Positions 51,945 through 60,230 of a stretch of DNA of 64,000 nt are shown here, in pieces. The DNA is from Chitinophaga sp. CF118 (lineage in GTDB: Bacteria > Bacteroidota > Bacteroidia > Chitinophagales > Chitinophagaceae). The position numbers and the translations under genes are program-made. The notes under the pieces are model-generated. The model did not search any database. It saw only the letters and a program-made list of their open reading frames with translations, and was not told where the DNA came from. Position 1 is the first letter of the stretch. The number at the start of each line of letters is the position of its first letter. The stretch spans positions 124,001-188,000 of the forward strand of contig NZ_FOMK01000003.1 of assembly GCF_900112615.1 (NCBI RefSeq), written 5' to 3'.

Positions 51945-54245
51945 ATGTTGAAACCATTCAGGTTTACAAGCGCCATGGTCCTATGTGTATTGCTGTGTTT
52001 TTTCGCAGCACATGCACAGGAACGTTACGGAATCATTCCTTATCCACAGCAACTGGTACCGCAACAAGGGGAGTTTGTAATTACCGCGAAAACGAAGTTA
52101 GTATCACCAGCACAATTTAAGAATGAGGCTGCACAGTTACAGGCACTGATCACGCAGGGATTGGGCAAGGCATTGCCCGTTGCCGCCAAAGCGGGTTCCG
52201 GTACTATTGTATTCCAGCAAAACGACGAACTGGCCGGTGAAGAAGATTACACACTGAAAGTCAGTACCACACAACTGGTTATTACCGCTAAAACGGCAAC
52301 CGGGGCTTTCCGTGCAGTGGAAACCATCAGGCAACTGATGCCACCGTCTATCGAAGGTGTAAAAACAGGCAAACTGTTGAAGATCGCTATCCCGGCAGTA
52401 CAGATCACAGATCATCCGGTATATGCCTGGCGTGGAATGCATCTGGATGTTTCCCGTCATTTCTTTTCAGTATCCTATCTGAAAAAATTTATAGACGTGC
52501 TGGCATTGTATAAAATGAATAAACTGCATCTGCATCTGACCGACGACCAGGGCTGGCGTATTGAAATTAAGAAATATCCGCTGCTCACAGAACAGGGAGC
52601 ATGGCGTGAATTCAATAACCAGGATTCTGCCTGTATGGTGAAAGCAAAGAGCAATCCTGATATGGAGATCGATAAATCTCATATCATTCACAAGAATGGC
52701 AAAACGTTATATGGCGGGTTTTATACACAAGCACAGATGAAAGACGTGATTGCTTACGCTACTGCCCGTCATATAGAAATCATTCCTGAAATAGATATGC
52801 CGGGTCATATGATGGCAGCCATCAAAGCATATCCTTATCTCAGCTGTGCAGGTGGAAGTACATGGGGACCACTTTTTACAACGCCAATATGTCCTTGTAA
52901 AGAAACGACGTTCACCTTTGCAGAAGATGTATTCGCCGAAATAGCGGCATTATTTCCTTCTCAATATATCCATCTGGGAGCAGATGAAGTAGAGAAAAGC
53001 AGCTGGAAAAACTCACCCGATTGTGAAGCGGTGATGAAAGCCAACAACCTGAAAACAGTAGAAGAACTGCAGAGTTACTTTGTAAAAAGGATGGAGAAAT
53101 TCTTCAATTCCAAAGGCAAAAAACTGATTGGCTGGGATGAAATCCTGGAAGGTGGTATCAGTCCTACAGCAGTGCTTATGTACTGGCGCAGCTGGGTACC
53201 TGATGCACCCATAAAGGCAGCAAAGAATGGTAATCATGTAATCATGACACCGGGTAATCCTTTATATTTTGATGGTATTCCTGATCGTAATTCTATCTCT
53301 AACGTATATCACTTCGAGCCAGTTCCCAAAGGATTAACACCGGAAGAAGCAAAATACATCATCGGCGCGCAGGCAAATATCTGGACAGAAATGATCCCTT
53401 CTGAAAAGCGTGCAGACTTTATGTTTATGCCCCGTATGACGGCTCTCGCTGAAGTTTTATGGACGCACCAATCTGATTTCGATGGATATGAACAACGCCT
53501 GAAAACTCAGTTCAAAAGGCTGGACAAGCTGAATGTTCATTACCGCATGCCTGATCTTGATGGCTTCACCGGAGAAAATGTACTTGTTGGAAAAACTGTG
53601 CTGGATATTGCCAAACCAATGCCGGATATGACAATCAGATACACCACAGATAGTACAGCTCCAAATGTTCACTCACCGGAGTTACCAAAGAATTATATCA
53701 TTCCCGGTAGTGGAACTATCAAGTTGGCAGGGTTTAGTCCTTCGGGCAGTAGTACAGAGATTTACACATTAAACTACCGTAAACAATCTTTCTTTAAGCC
53801 CGTTTCCGTTACAGGATTACAGCAAGGATTACAGCTTGATTTTTATCGTGGTTCTTATAAGAGTGTAACTAAACTGAAGGAAAAAGCAGACAGCATTATC
53901 CATGTAAATAATGCTGTTATTCCTGATAGTTTGGGTGATGGTGGTAAACCTTTCGGAGCAAAACTAACCGGTTATATCGATGTACCGTCTACGGCTATCT
54001 ATAGCTTCTTCCTCACCGCAGATGATGGTGCAAACCTGTATATCGACGATGAAAAAGTTGTTGATAACGATGGCTGGCATGCACCATTGCAGAAGAGCGG
54101 ACAAATAGCGCTGGAAAAGGGATTACATCATTTCGAGATAAAGTTTGTAGAAGGAGGGGGCGGTTACACGCTGAAGCTGGAATACAGAGTGAATGGCGGA
54201 AAAATTCAGCTAATACCTGATGAGTGGTTACAAAGTGTAAAGTAG
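51945..54245 (+). CDS. GH20 beta-N-acetylhexosaminidase with C-terminal PA14-like domain
   Basis: About 766 residues from the ATG at 51945 (MLKPFRFTSAMVLCVLLCFFAAHAQ), which begins a proper signal peptide; the frame is open 60 nt further upstream. GH20 N-terminal domain (about 25-150), catalytic TIM barrel (150-500) with the DE pair in HLGADEVEKSSW and substrate motifs HLHLTDDQGWRIEIK and IPEIDMPGHM. A chitobiase C-like region follows, then a PA14-type domain near the end (FFLTADDGANLYIDDEKVVDNDGWH). It removes terminal GlcNAc or GalNAc outside the cytoplasm. Followed by a strong terminator. Confidence 0.93.
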   Translation: MLKPFRFTSAMVLCVLLCFFAAHAQERYGIIPYPQQLVPQQGEFVITAKTKLVSPAQFKNEAAQLQALITQGLGKALPVAAKAGSGTIVFQQNDELAGEEDYTLKVSTTQLVITAKTATGAFRAVETIRQLMPPSIEGVKTGKLLKIAIPAVQITDHPVYAWRGMHLDVSRHFFSVSYLKKFIDVLALYKMNKLHLHLTDDQGWRIEIKKYPLLTEQGAWREFNNQDSACMVKAKSNPDMEIDKSHIIHKNGKTLYGGFYTQAQMKDVIAYATARHIEIIPEIDMPGHMMAAIKAYPYLSCAGGSTWGPLFTTPICPCKETTFTFAEDVFAEIAALFPSQYIHLGADEVEKSSWKNSPDCEAVMKANNLKTVEELQSYFVKRMEKFFNSKGKKLIGWDEILEGGISPTAVLMYWRSWVPDAPIKAAKNGNHVIMTPGNPLYFDGIPDRNSISNVYHFEPVPKGLTPEEAKYIIGAQANIWTEMIPSEKRADFMFMPRMTALAEVLWTHQSDFDGYEQRLKTQFKRLDKLNVHYRMPDLDGFTGENVLVGKTVLDIAKPMPDMTIRYTTDSTAPNVHSPELPKNYIIPGSGTIKLAGFSPSGSSTEIYTLNYRKQSFFKPVSVTGLQQGLQLDFYRGSYKSVTKLKEKADSIIHVNNAVIPDSLGDGGKPFGAKLTGYIDVPSTAIYSFFLTADDGANLYIDDEKVVDNDGWHAPLQKSGQIALEKGLHHFEIKFVEGGGGYTLKLEYRVNGGKIQLIPDEWLQSVK

Positions 54246-54266
54246 GGAAATGAAAAATAAAAAGAG

Positions 54267-54298
54267 CCGTCTTAGTGTAGTACTGAGGCGGTTTTTTT
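54267..54298 (+). terminator. intrinsic terminator of the GH20 gene
   Basis: CCGTCTTAGT (54267-54276) pairs with ACTGAGGCGG (54282-54291) with two G-U pairs and a 5-nt loop, followed by seven T. It begins 22 nt after the stop codon. Confidence 0.85.
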
Positions 54299-54301
54299 GT
54301 G

Positions 54302-54341
54302 ATGTTCGCAAACGGGTATGGAACCCTCGATTTCTCTAATA
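54302..54341 (+). repeat. 40-nt direct repeat, copy 1
   Basis: Begins ATGTTCGCAAACGGGTATGG and matches the copy at 54375-54414 with about seven differences. Period 73 nt. The unit immediately follows the GH20 terminator. Confidence 0.65.
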
Positions 54342-54374
54342 GCCTTCCGAAACCTTTATACATGCCCAACACGT

Positions 54375-54414
54375 ATGTTCGCAAACGAGTATGGAATCCT
54401 CTGTCTCTTTAATA
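54375..54414 (+). repeat. 40-nt direct repeat, copy 2
   Basis: Begins ATGTTCGCAAACGAGTATGG. In plus-strand translation both copies read MFAN(G/E)YG, but no long frame contains them, so coding is not supported. Confidence 0.65.
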
Positions 54415-54601
54415 CCTCTAAAAATCCCTGTTGGTAGCAATTCTATAATTAAATCCTGGTACTGTGAATCCAACGTCCTTTCTTTTTTCTGACCGCTAAA
54501 TTCTTATTTTTTTAATATCTCCCAACTTTTCGACTTGATCCTTAAAACGTTCCTAAATCAACTGATTACAATTATTGGGAATGGGACTTTCACAAATGAA
54601 A

Positions 54602-54652
54602 AAAGGACCACAAATGTGATCCTTTTTAAAATCGTAAACCCAGTTACGTTGC
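54602..54652 (+). repeat. hairpin repeat upstream of Abi-like gene, copy 1
   Basis: AAAGGACCAC...GTGATCCTTT with trailing AAAATCGTAA and GTTACG: about 80 percent like copy 2 at 54821-54871. The stem is weaker than in copy 2. Confidence 0.6.
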
Positions 54653-54820
54653 TTTACAGCAAGAGGCTTTACCGGGCGCCATGAAACAAAACTATTACTT
54701 ATTTTTTGTTCCACAAAATATTTTTCAATCAATTTAAATTAAAAAACAGATTTAATTTTTAAACCGACTTTTTGTAATTTGGATTATTGTTTTGTTAATC
54801 AAATTAGATTGTCATAAAAC

Positions 54821-54871
54821 AAAGGATCTCCAATTTGATCCTTTAAAAATCGTAACCTGGTTACGCAGCTT
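54821..54871 (+). repeat. hairpin repeat upstream of Abi-like gene, copy 2
   Basis: Perfect hairpin AAAGGATC-N8-GATCCTTT followed by AAAAATC and a second small palindrome GTAACC-T-GGTTAC. It ends 37 nt before the chosen start of the Abi-like gene, so it lies in its leader or promoter. Confidence 0.65.
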
Positions 54872-54908
54872 ATTAAGCATTATGACACATGTTAATCCAA
54901 AGTTTAAA

Positions 54909-55643
54909 ATGAAATTTCAAAAAGTAAGTCTATACCTGTCTAATCAACGTATTGATAGATATCTGGCAGCTACAGGTAATAATAAGACTAAAGCAAACAG
55001 GCTCTATAAAGCTAATCTGAAAATAGCTCAGGCATTTCATCCATTATTAGGCATTCTGGAAGTAACGCTGAGAAACAGAATTAATGCCATTTTAACGGCC
55101 CATTTTGCTGATCCGGACTGGATTATAAATCAGAAATATGGGTTTATGAATTCTCCTTCTCTAACCAATATTAATCGTAGAACAAGACAAAGCAGAACCA
55201 ATGATTTTTTAAAATCTTCGGTTGAAAAAGCTGAGAGGCGTATCAGGCGTTTGCGCATTCCAATTGCAAGTTGCAAAATTATTGCCGATCAGGCTTTGGG
55301 ATTCTGGACAGATTTATTTGAATTACATCATTACCGCTTATTATTAGGTAAGCCCATACAAATCTTTAATCATCTGCCTTCAGGATATGGCCGTAGTGAA
55401 GTCTGTAAAAAACTTAATAATATTCGACGGTTTAGAAATAGGATTAATCATAATGAACCCATTTGCTTTAGGGGAAACACTATTGACTTTACTTATGCAG
55501 AAGAAATCTACAATGAATGTATCGAAATATTAGAATGGATAGATCCTGAATTAATCTCCTGGATAGGAGATATTGACGCTGTTAAAATTAAAATTGCAAA
55601 TGCAAAGACTATTCAACAAATTCCTTATTTTAGTTCGGCCTAA
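54909..55643 (+). CDS. Abi-family (AbiD/F-like) protein with HEPN-type motif
   Basis: About 244 residues from the ATG at 54909 (MKFQKVSLYLSNQRIDRYLAATG); starts at 54882 or 54792 are also open but run into the hairpin repeat. The sequence fits the Abi_2 family: N-terminal YLAATGNNKTKANRLYKAN, central FHPLLGILEVTLRNRINA, and FWTDLFELHHYRLLLG. RNRINH near residue 195 has the R-x4-H spacing of HEPN RNases, suggesting RNA cleavage as an abortive-infection effector. A small frame of 45 codons begins 4 nt after the stop. Confidence 0.85.
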   Translation: MKFQKVSLYLSNQRIDRYLAATGNNKTKANRLYKANLKIAQAFHPLLGILEVTLRNRINAILTAHFADPDWIINQKYGFMNSPSLTNINRRTRQSRTNDFLKSSVEKAERRIRRLRIPIASCKIIADQALGFWTDLFELHHYRLLLGKPIQIFNHLPSGYGRSEVCKKLNNIRRFRNRINHNEPICFRGNTIDFTYAEEIYNECIEILEWIDPELISWIGDIDAVKIKIANAKTIQQIPYFSSA

Positions 55644-55646
55644 CTC

Positions 55647-55784
55647 ATGGCAAAATATTCAAGGGGAATTGTAAATAAGCTGACAAATCTGAAAGACGAT
55701 AGTCTTTCTCAATTTATAGAACAGTATCCTCATGCTTATGAATTTATAAAATTGCCAACGGTTACCACCTCTACGAATTTATAA
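55647..55784 (+). CDS. possible 45-residue protein after the Abi-like gene
   Basis: Open frame from ATG 55647 to TAA: starts MAKYSRGIVNKLTNLKDDSL and ends TTSTNL. It starts 3 nt after the Abi stop. Nothing is recognised. A duplicated stretch is visible: TATGAATTTATAAAA near 55738 and TACGAATTTATAAAA near 55772, which in different frames both give YEFIK, so part of this piece may be a scar of an older gene. Confidence 0.35.
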   Translation: MAKYSRGIVNKLTNLKDDSLSQFIEQYPHAYEFIKLPTVTTSTNL

Positions 55785-55795
55785 AAGGCGCTATA

Positions 55796-56296
55796 ATGAC
55801 TATTTCAGTAACAATAAATAATCTCCTGGCAGAACATTGGCCGCAGGTCAAAGATATTTATGAGAAAGGAATTGCTTCCGGTAATGCCACATTCCAAACA
55901 ACAGCACCAAGCTGGGAAGAGTGGGATAAAGGCCATGTGAAAAGTTGTCGCCTGGTTGCTGTGGAAGGAGATGTTATTCTTGGCTGGGCTGTACTAAGCC
56001 AGGTATCAGCAAGGGCGGTATATGCCGGTGTAGCAGAGGTTAGTATTTACATTCATCCGGAGGCTCAGGGTAAAGGAATAGGAAGTCTGCTGTTAAAAGC
56101 ATTAATTGCCGAAAGTGAGAAACAGCAGTTCTGGACCCTGCAGGCGGGGATCTTCCCTGAAAATATAGCCAGTATAAGACTCCATGAAAAACATGGTTTC
56201 CGGCTGGTTGGGCGGAGAGAAAGGATTGGACAGATGAATGGAATATGGCGGGATACAGTATTGCTGGAAAGAAGAAGTGATGTTATATTTCAATAA
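55796..56296 (+). CDS. GNAT N-acetyltransferase (phosphinothricin/methionine-sulfoximine acetyltransferase type)
   Basis: A 166-residue GNAT. The acetyl-CoA site is VSIYIHPEAQGKGIGSLLLKALIAES (Q/RxxGxG/A); the N-terminal IYEKGIASGNATFQTTAPSWEEWD and the late IRLHEKHGFRLVGRRERIGQMNGIWRDTVLLERR are typical of the Pat/MnaT/YncA group that acetylates the amino group of toxic amino acid analogues. Its frame overlaps no other accepted gene and the SRPBCC gene follows after 34 nt. Confidence 0.9.
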   Translation: MTISVTINNLLAEHWPQVKDIYEKGIASGNATFQTTAPSWEEWDKGHVKSCRLVAVEGDVILGWAVLSQVSARAVYAGVAEVSIYIHPEAQGKGIGSLLLKALIAESEKQQFWTLQAGIFPENIASIRLHEKHGFRLVGRRERIGQMNGIWRDTVLLERRSDVIFQ

Positions 56297-56330
56297 TTTG
56301 GGTAGTTTTGCTCATTATTCGATAAATCGT

Positions 56331-56708
56331 ATGAAGGATTATAAGAAGCATTTTGTTGTTCCGGCACCTCCCGAAGATATCTATAAGGCATTGACGAACC
56401 CGGCCACTATACAGCTGTGGTCAGGCGAACCAGCTGAAATGTCTGACGTTGCAGGTACAGAGTTTTCTCTGTGGAGTGAAAGCATTACCGGTATGAACCT
56501 GGAATTTGAAAACGATAGGAAGATTGTACAGGAATGGTATTTCGGAGAACAGGAAGAGCCTTCAATCGTTACAATCATCCTGCATCCCGACAAAAAGGGA
56601 ACTGATGCAGAACTAAGGCATACCAATATTCCTGATGAAGCATTTGATGATATTGTAGAAGGATGGAATGATGCTTATTTCGGAGCCCTGGTAGATTTTT
56701 ATTCCTGA
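56331..56708 (+). CDS. SRPBCC/AHSA1-like domain protein
   Basis: About 125 residues from the ATG at 56331 (MKDYKKHFVVPAPPEDIYKALTNPATIQLWSG); the open frame back to 56238 overlaps the GNAT gene and is not family-like. The helix-grip pattern continues with AGTEFSLWSESITGMNLEFENDRKIVQEWYF and ends WNDAYFGALVDFYS, typical of activator-of-Hsp90-ATPase-like lipid or small-ligand binding domains. One-base overlap of its stop with the next start shows coupling. Confidence 0.85.
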   Translation: MKDYKKHFVVPAPPEDIYKALTNPATIQLWSGEPAEMSDVAGTEFSLWSESITGMNLEFENDRKIVQEWYFGEQEEPSIVTIILHPDKKGTDAELRHTNIPDEAFDDIVEGWNDAYFGALVDFYS

Positions 56709-57181
56709 TGAAAGCTGCCAGTCTTACCGAAATTAAGAAAGAGTTAAACGCAGTGCCTCCCGGGCAACTGGTGGAGCTATGCCTTCGACTGGCAAAGTTT
56801 AAAAAGGATAATAAAGAACTGCTTTCTTACCTGCTTTTTGAATCGCACGATCTACAGGCTTATATTGAAGCCGTAAAAGGAAACATGGATACTGAGTTTG
56901 CCGCAGAACCCGGTCGAGGGCATGTTTATTACATCAAGAAACATCTGCGTAAAATCCTCCGTAATACTAATAAACAGATCAAATATACCGGTTCTAAACA
57001 GGCAGAGATTGAACTGTTACTGTACTTCTGTACAAAGGTGAAAAATGCGGGCATCAGATTAAACGATAGTCTTGCACTGGCTAACCTGTACCAGCAGCAA
57101 CTAAAAAAGATCGCCAAAGCGATCTCTTTGCAACATGAAGACTTGCAGTACGATTATCTTAAACAACTGGAAGACTTATAA
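56708..57181 (+). CDS. conserved helical protein of unknown function
   Basis: A 157-residue all-helical basic protein: LVELCLRLAKFKKDNKELLSYLLFES, then HDLQAYIEAVKGNMD and HVYYIKKHLRKILRNTNKQIKYTGSKQAEIELLLYFCTKVK. I recall similar proteins in Bacteroidota without function. It begins at the last base of the SRPBCC stop, so GNAT, SRPBCC and this gene look like one operon. Its stop overlaps the stop of the convergent GH97 gene by 6 nt. Confidence 0.75.
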   Translation: MKAASLTEIKKELNAVPPGQLVELCLRLAKFKKDNKELLSYLLFESHDLQAYIEAVKGNMDTEFAAEPGRGHVYYIKKHLRKILRNTNKQIKYTGSKQAEIELLLYFCTKVKNAGIRLNDSLALANLYQQQLKKIAKAISLQHEDLQYDYLKQLEDL

Positions 57182-59092
57182 CGCACGTATCTTTGCCACA
57201 TAACCCCCACCTTCTGCCATATTGATTTTGATCTTATCACCTGCTTTAATTGTCTTTTTAATTTTATTCAGATGCTGTGGTTGTTCTCCGGCATCTTCCC
57301 AGATCTCTATCTCATAATTACCCGCAGCCAGAAAATCCAGTTGAAGGCTCAGTTGCCTTTTTGATTCATTGGTCATGGCTCCTATGAACCAGTCTTTCCC
57401 GCTTCTTTTTGCCAGTGCTATATATTCTCCCGGATAACCATCCAATACTTTAATATCATCCCATACTGTAGGTACCAATCGCAGAAAATCAGCCCCCGGC
57501 TGACCAACAACATGATCCGGATGTTCACAGAATACGGTAAAAGGGCTTTCATAAATCACAAACTTTGATAGCTCCGCACAACGGGTATTCATTACCAGCG
57601 TAGGCGATTGCTGTTTAAAGTCTTTCTTCGATACATTCAAAAATCCACCTGGTGTATAATCCATCTGGCCTGCCAGCATACGGGTAAACGGTAATGTTAC
57701 ATTATGCCGCGGAGTAACTTTATCAGAGAATTTGGAGTATTCTTCCCCCATCACACCCTCCCGGGTAATCATGTTGGGATAGGTTCTGATGATGCCATCA
57801 GGTTTGTAGGCACCATGAAAATCTACCATCAGGTGATGCGCAGCAGCTGCTTTAATGATTTGATGATACCAGTTGACCATATCCTGGTCATCACGATCCA
57901 TAAAGTCTATTTTAATACCTGCAATACCCCATTTCTCATATTCTCCAAAGGCAGCCTCAAAGTTGTTATTAAGATTTACATCTGTGCTGTACAACCATAC
58001 CCAGCAACGTACATTCTTGGATTTTGCATATTCAAGTATTTCGGGCATATTCAACTGAGGTGCAGCTTTGGTGATATCGGCTTCTGGTTTGTTGAATGTA
58101 CCGTACCATTGCCAGTCAATCAACATATAGGGCCACCCCATCTGCGATGCCAGGTCTATATATTTTTTAATAGTGGGTATGTCCATCTTTACCTCACCGC
58201 TCCACCAATGGTCCCACGCACTCATACCGGGTTTAATCCAGGAGGGATCTTCAATAGCACAGGGCTCGTTAAGGTTCTGGATAATCTCAGAAGTGATGAG
58301 GTCACCAGGTTTATCGGCCAGCATCACTACGCGCCAGGGAGTGAACTGCTTATCTGAAAAACGGGCCTTTACACCATCCTCCTGTTCTCCCGGCAAAGGA
58401 GCCAGTTTGGTTGTTAAGCTGAGTGACTGTGAGGCTCCCAGGTAAAAGCCGGGGTAATTGTCGATGTTGGCCTCTGTAATAGCAGCATAGCTATTCTTGT
58501 TTAATTCTATTAACATCGGCAGTCCAGCAATGGTATGTTCATTCACGGAGTCAAGAGAACGGCTGTTAAAGGGAGCCTCCTGTGAAGATGAATATCCACC
58601 ATATTCAGCTATCCATGCTTTAGCACCACTGGTAAACCGGAAACCAGTCACTTCCTTTGTTATTTCCTTGTTCCCTATTTTTTTACTGCTGTACAATTGA
58701 TAACGAAAAGCAATCCCATCATTGTAAGCCCGGAAAAAGAGATCCATCCGCCGCATTAAACCACCTTTTTCTTTCAGGCGGATTTCCAGTTCACGATAGT
58801 TATTATTTATAACTGCATGTTTAGATTTAACCACTGGTATCCAGGTATCGTTTATCACACGGATAATGGTGTCCTGTAACACCATATCTGCTCCCATTGC
58901 CGGTTCTCCTTTGAATTCAAAACCAAGCGAAGAAGGATATATAATCTGAGCACCGTTTTTATGAACGGTATATTGTAAAAGACCTGTAGTGTTTACAGAG
59001 ATCGTAATTTTGTTATCAGGAGAACTGATAGAAAGGTTCTGCGCAAATACGCGACAAGTTATAATACAGAAGAAGAATAAGAATCCTTTCAT
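57176..59092 (-). CDS. GH97 glycoside hydrolase (retaining alpha-galactosidase-like)
   Basis: About 638 residues from the ATG at 59092 (MKGFLFFFCIITCRVFAQ), which begins a signal peptide; eleven extra upstream codons are omitted. GH97 N-terminal beta-sandwich (about 20-270), catalytic barrel (270-540) and C-terminal sheet. AGIKIDFMDRDDQDMVNWY supplies the Asp nucleophile seen in retaining GH97 members such as the Bacteroides alpha-galactosidase, whereas inverting SusB has no Asp at this position; the general acid/base region is TREGVMGEEYSKFSD. It acts in the periplasm or at the surface on alpha-linked galactose or related sugars. Confidence 0.92.
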   Translation of the reverse strand: MKGFLFFFCIITCRVFAQNLSISSPDNKITISVNTTGLLQYTVHKNGAQIIYPSSLGFEFKGEPAMGADMVLQDTIIRVINDTWIPVVKSKHAVINNNYRELEIRLKEKGGLMRRMDLFFRAYNDGIAFRYQLYSSKKIGNKEITKEVTGFRFTSGAKAWIAEYGGYSSSQEAPFNSRSLDSVNEHTIAGLPMLIELNKNSYAAITEANIDNYPGFYLGASQSLSLTTKLAPLPGEQEDGVKARFSDKQFTPWRVVMLADKPGDLITSEIIQNLNEPCAIEDPSWIKPGMSAWDHWWSGEVKMDIPTIKKYIDLASQMGWPYMLIDWQWYGTFNKPEADITKAAPQLNMPEILEYAKSKNVRCWVWLYSTDVNLNNNFEAAFGEYEKWGIAGIKIDFMDRDDQDMVNWYHQIIKAAAAHHLMVDFHGAYKPDGIIRTYPNMITREGVMGEEYSKFSDKVTPRHNVTLPFTRMLAGQMDYTPGGFLNVSKKDFKQQSPTLVMNTRCAELSKFVIYESPFTVFCEHPDHVVGQPGADFLRLVPTVWDDIKVLDGYPGEYIALAKRSGKDWFIGAMTNESKRQLSLQLDFLAAGNYEIEIWEDAGEQPQHLNKIKKTIKAGDKIKINMAEGGGYVAKIRAL

Positions 59093-59304
59093 AGTGGAAT
59101 TTTTAATTAAGTGTGCACGTGACACTACAAAATATCTAATTTTTCAATAAAAAGGGTGTTTTTCTTTGTAAGGATAGAGCTTCAGAGGGGCAATTAGTCT
59201 GAATGGGGTTCTTTAGTCAATCTGTTATGGGGGCTGTGAAACGGGTTAAGTAAGGAGGAATAACTAATTATATTGATATTTTTGAAAGCTTATTTTCTTG
59301 AGAA

Positions 59305-59341
59305 AAAAAATAGAAGCCGCTCAGATGGGCTTCTATTTTTT
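59305..59341. terminator. terminator overlapping the end of the 59-residue gene
   Basis: Stem AAAAAATAGAAGCC (59305-59318) with GGCTTCTATTTTTT (59328-59341) and a 9-nt loop. The TAG stop of the minus-strand small gene (59335-59333) is inside the downstream arm, so termination and the stop codon coincide. Confidence 0.82.
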
Positions 59342-59512
59342 TGTTGGACGAAGGAGATGTTTCGGGAAATTCTTAATATTCTCTTTTGCTCTTTCCATCA
59401 TTTTAATAAATGAAGGATCATTACTATAATCTCTCATATTCCGATTTATAACTGTTCCTGCCTCAGTTACACCTGATCCGGGAAAGGATTCTTCTAAAAG
59501 ATCTTTTTTCAT
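59333..59512 (-). CDS. 59-residue protein downstream of the DUF6934-like gene
   Basis: Read directly from the minus strand: ATG at 59512, TAG at 59335-59333. It begins MKKDLLEESFPGSGVTEAGT, continues INRNMRDYSNDPSFIKMMERAKE and ends KHLLRPTKK. Good coding appearance, 15 nt after the stop of the DUF6934-like gene, and closed by a terminator that contains its stop codon. The final basic helix suggests binding to nucleic acid or to the partner. Function unknown. Confidence 0.7.
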   Translation of the reverse strand: MKKDLLEESFPGSGVTEAGTVINRNMRDYSNDPSFIKMMERAKENIKNFPKHLLRPTKK

Positions 59513-59527
59513 AGAATTATCATTTAT

Positions 59528-59986
59528 CTAAAAGTACAAGTTTTTTCGCGTTCCTGCAAAAGCAATATACTTCCCATTTTTTCTGAATTTCTCCCAGACG
59601 CCATTTATAAGGAGCCCCTGAATATTAAAATCCTTGCGAATAATCTTCCAGTGTTTATTTAGACAAATTCTATACAACCTGGTTCTTGCAGGATTGCTTC
59701 CTTCTCCATAAACCATAGCTTCAGGGTGTTTATTTGTAAACTCCATTACAACATTAGCTACAGTGCTTAACACTCTTTCAGTGTCTTCATTGTTTGAAAT
59801 AATTGAATCTGAAAAATTATCTTTTTCTGATGTACTATCACCAAATGATAGATTATAAAAATTATCACTGATTTCATCAAAACGGATTTCTTTTCTTATC
59901 TGGCCATTAGGACCGTCACTGCAAAATTCATATTGTATACGGCCTTCCGTTGGGTTAACGGTATACTCATAACGCTCTATATTCAT
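59528..59986 (-). CDS. DUF6934-like protein
   Basis: A 152-residue alpha/beta protein. Distinctive stretches are IQYEFCSDGPNGQIRKEIRF, FYNLSFGDS, NNEDTERVLSTVANVVMEFTNKHPEAMVYGEGSNPARTRLYRI, and LLINGVWEKFRKNGKYIAFAGTRKN. These match what I recall of DUF6934, a family of unknown function largely confined to Bacteroidota and often followed by a small gene, as here. A two-gene unit with a short second gene and its own terminator could be a toxin-antitoxin-like pair, but no toxin motif was found. Confidence 0.75.
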   Translation of the reverse strand: MNIERYEYTVNPTEGRIQYEFCSDGPNGQIRKEIRFDEISDNFYNLSFGDSTSEKDNFSDSIISNNEDTERVLSTVANVVMEFTNKHPEAMVYGEGSNPARTRLYRICLNKHWKIIRKDFNIQGLLINGVWEKFRKNGKYIAFAGTRKNLYF

Positions 59987-60230
59987 TTAGTTAAAATTGA
60001 ATTGATGGTTAACAAAATATTCAGAGTGGAAAATGGATTGAGGCATTATTGCCTAAAGTTCATTTTAACAAACATTAAACCGCATTGGAAATATTACAAC
60101 TTTTTAATATTATGTATAATCTGGAAAGGCATTAAATTGATCATTTCCTGGAATAAGCAGCAGTATATATTAAAAAAGGAACAGCCCTGATGATTATCAC
60201 CAGATCTGCTCCAATATCCCTAATATTAAA

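Larger units (their letters stand above)
54246..54908. other. 660-nt intergenic region made largely of repeats
   Basis: After the GH20 terminator come two 40-nt direct repeats (54302, 54375) and then two copies of a hairpin-containing 50-nt repeat (54602, 54821), the second just before the Abi-like gene. No convincing gene was seen. Confidence 0.6.

Noticed and set aside
54013..54384. 123-codon minus-strand frame over the end of GH20 and its terminator
   Set aside because: It reads through a strong terminator and is mostly antisense to the PA14-like domain; the part past the stop only translates the direct repeat.
54302..54871. Repeats after GH20 considered as a CRISPR array
   Set aside because: Only two copies of each of two unrelated repeats, irregular spacing, no cas genes.
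57704..58357. 217-codon plus-strand frame inside the GH97 gene
   Set aside because: Antisense shadow with low-complexity hydrophobic composition; the GH97 protein is full length and carries its catalytic motifs.
60005..60190. About 61-codon plus-strand frame MVNKIFRVENGL...
   Set aside because: AT-rich, divergent-promoter position before the DUF6934-like gene, no recognisable motif.
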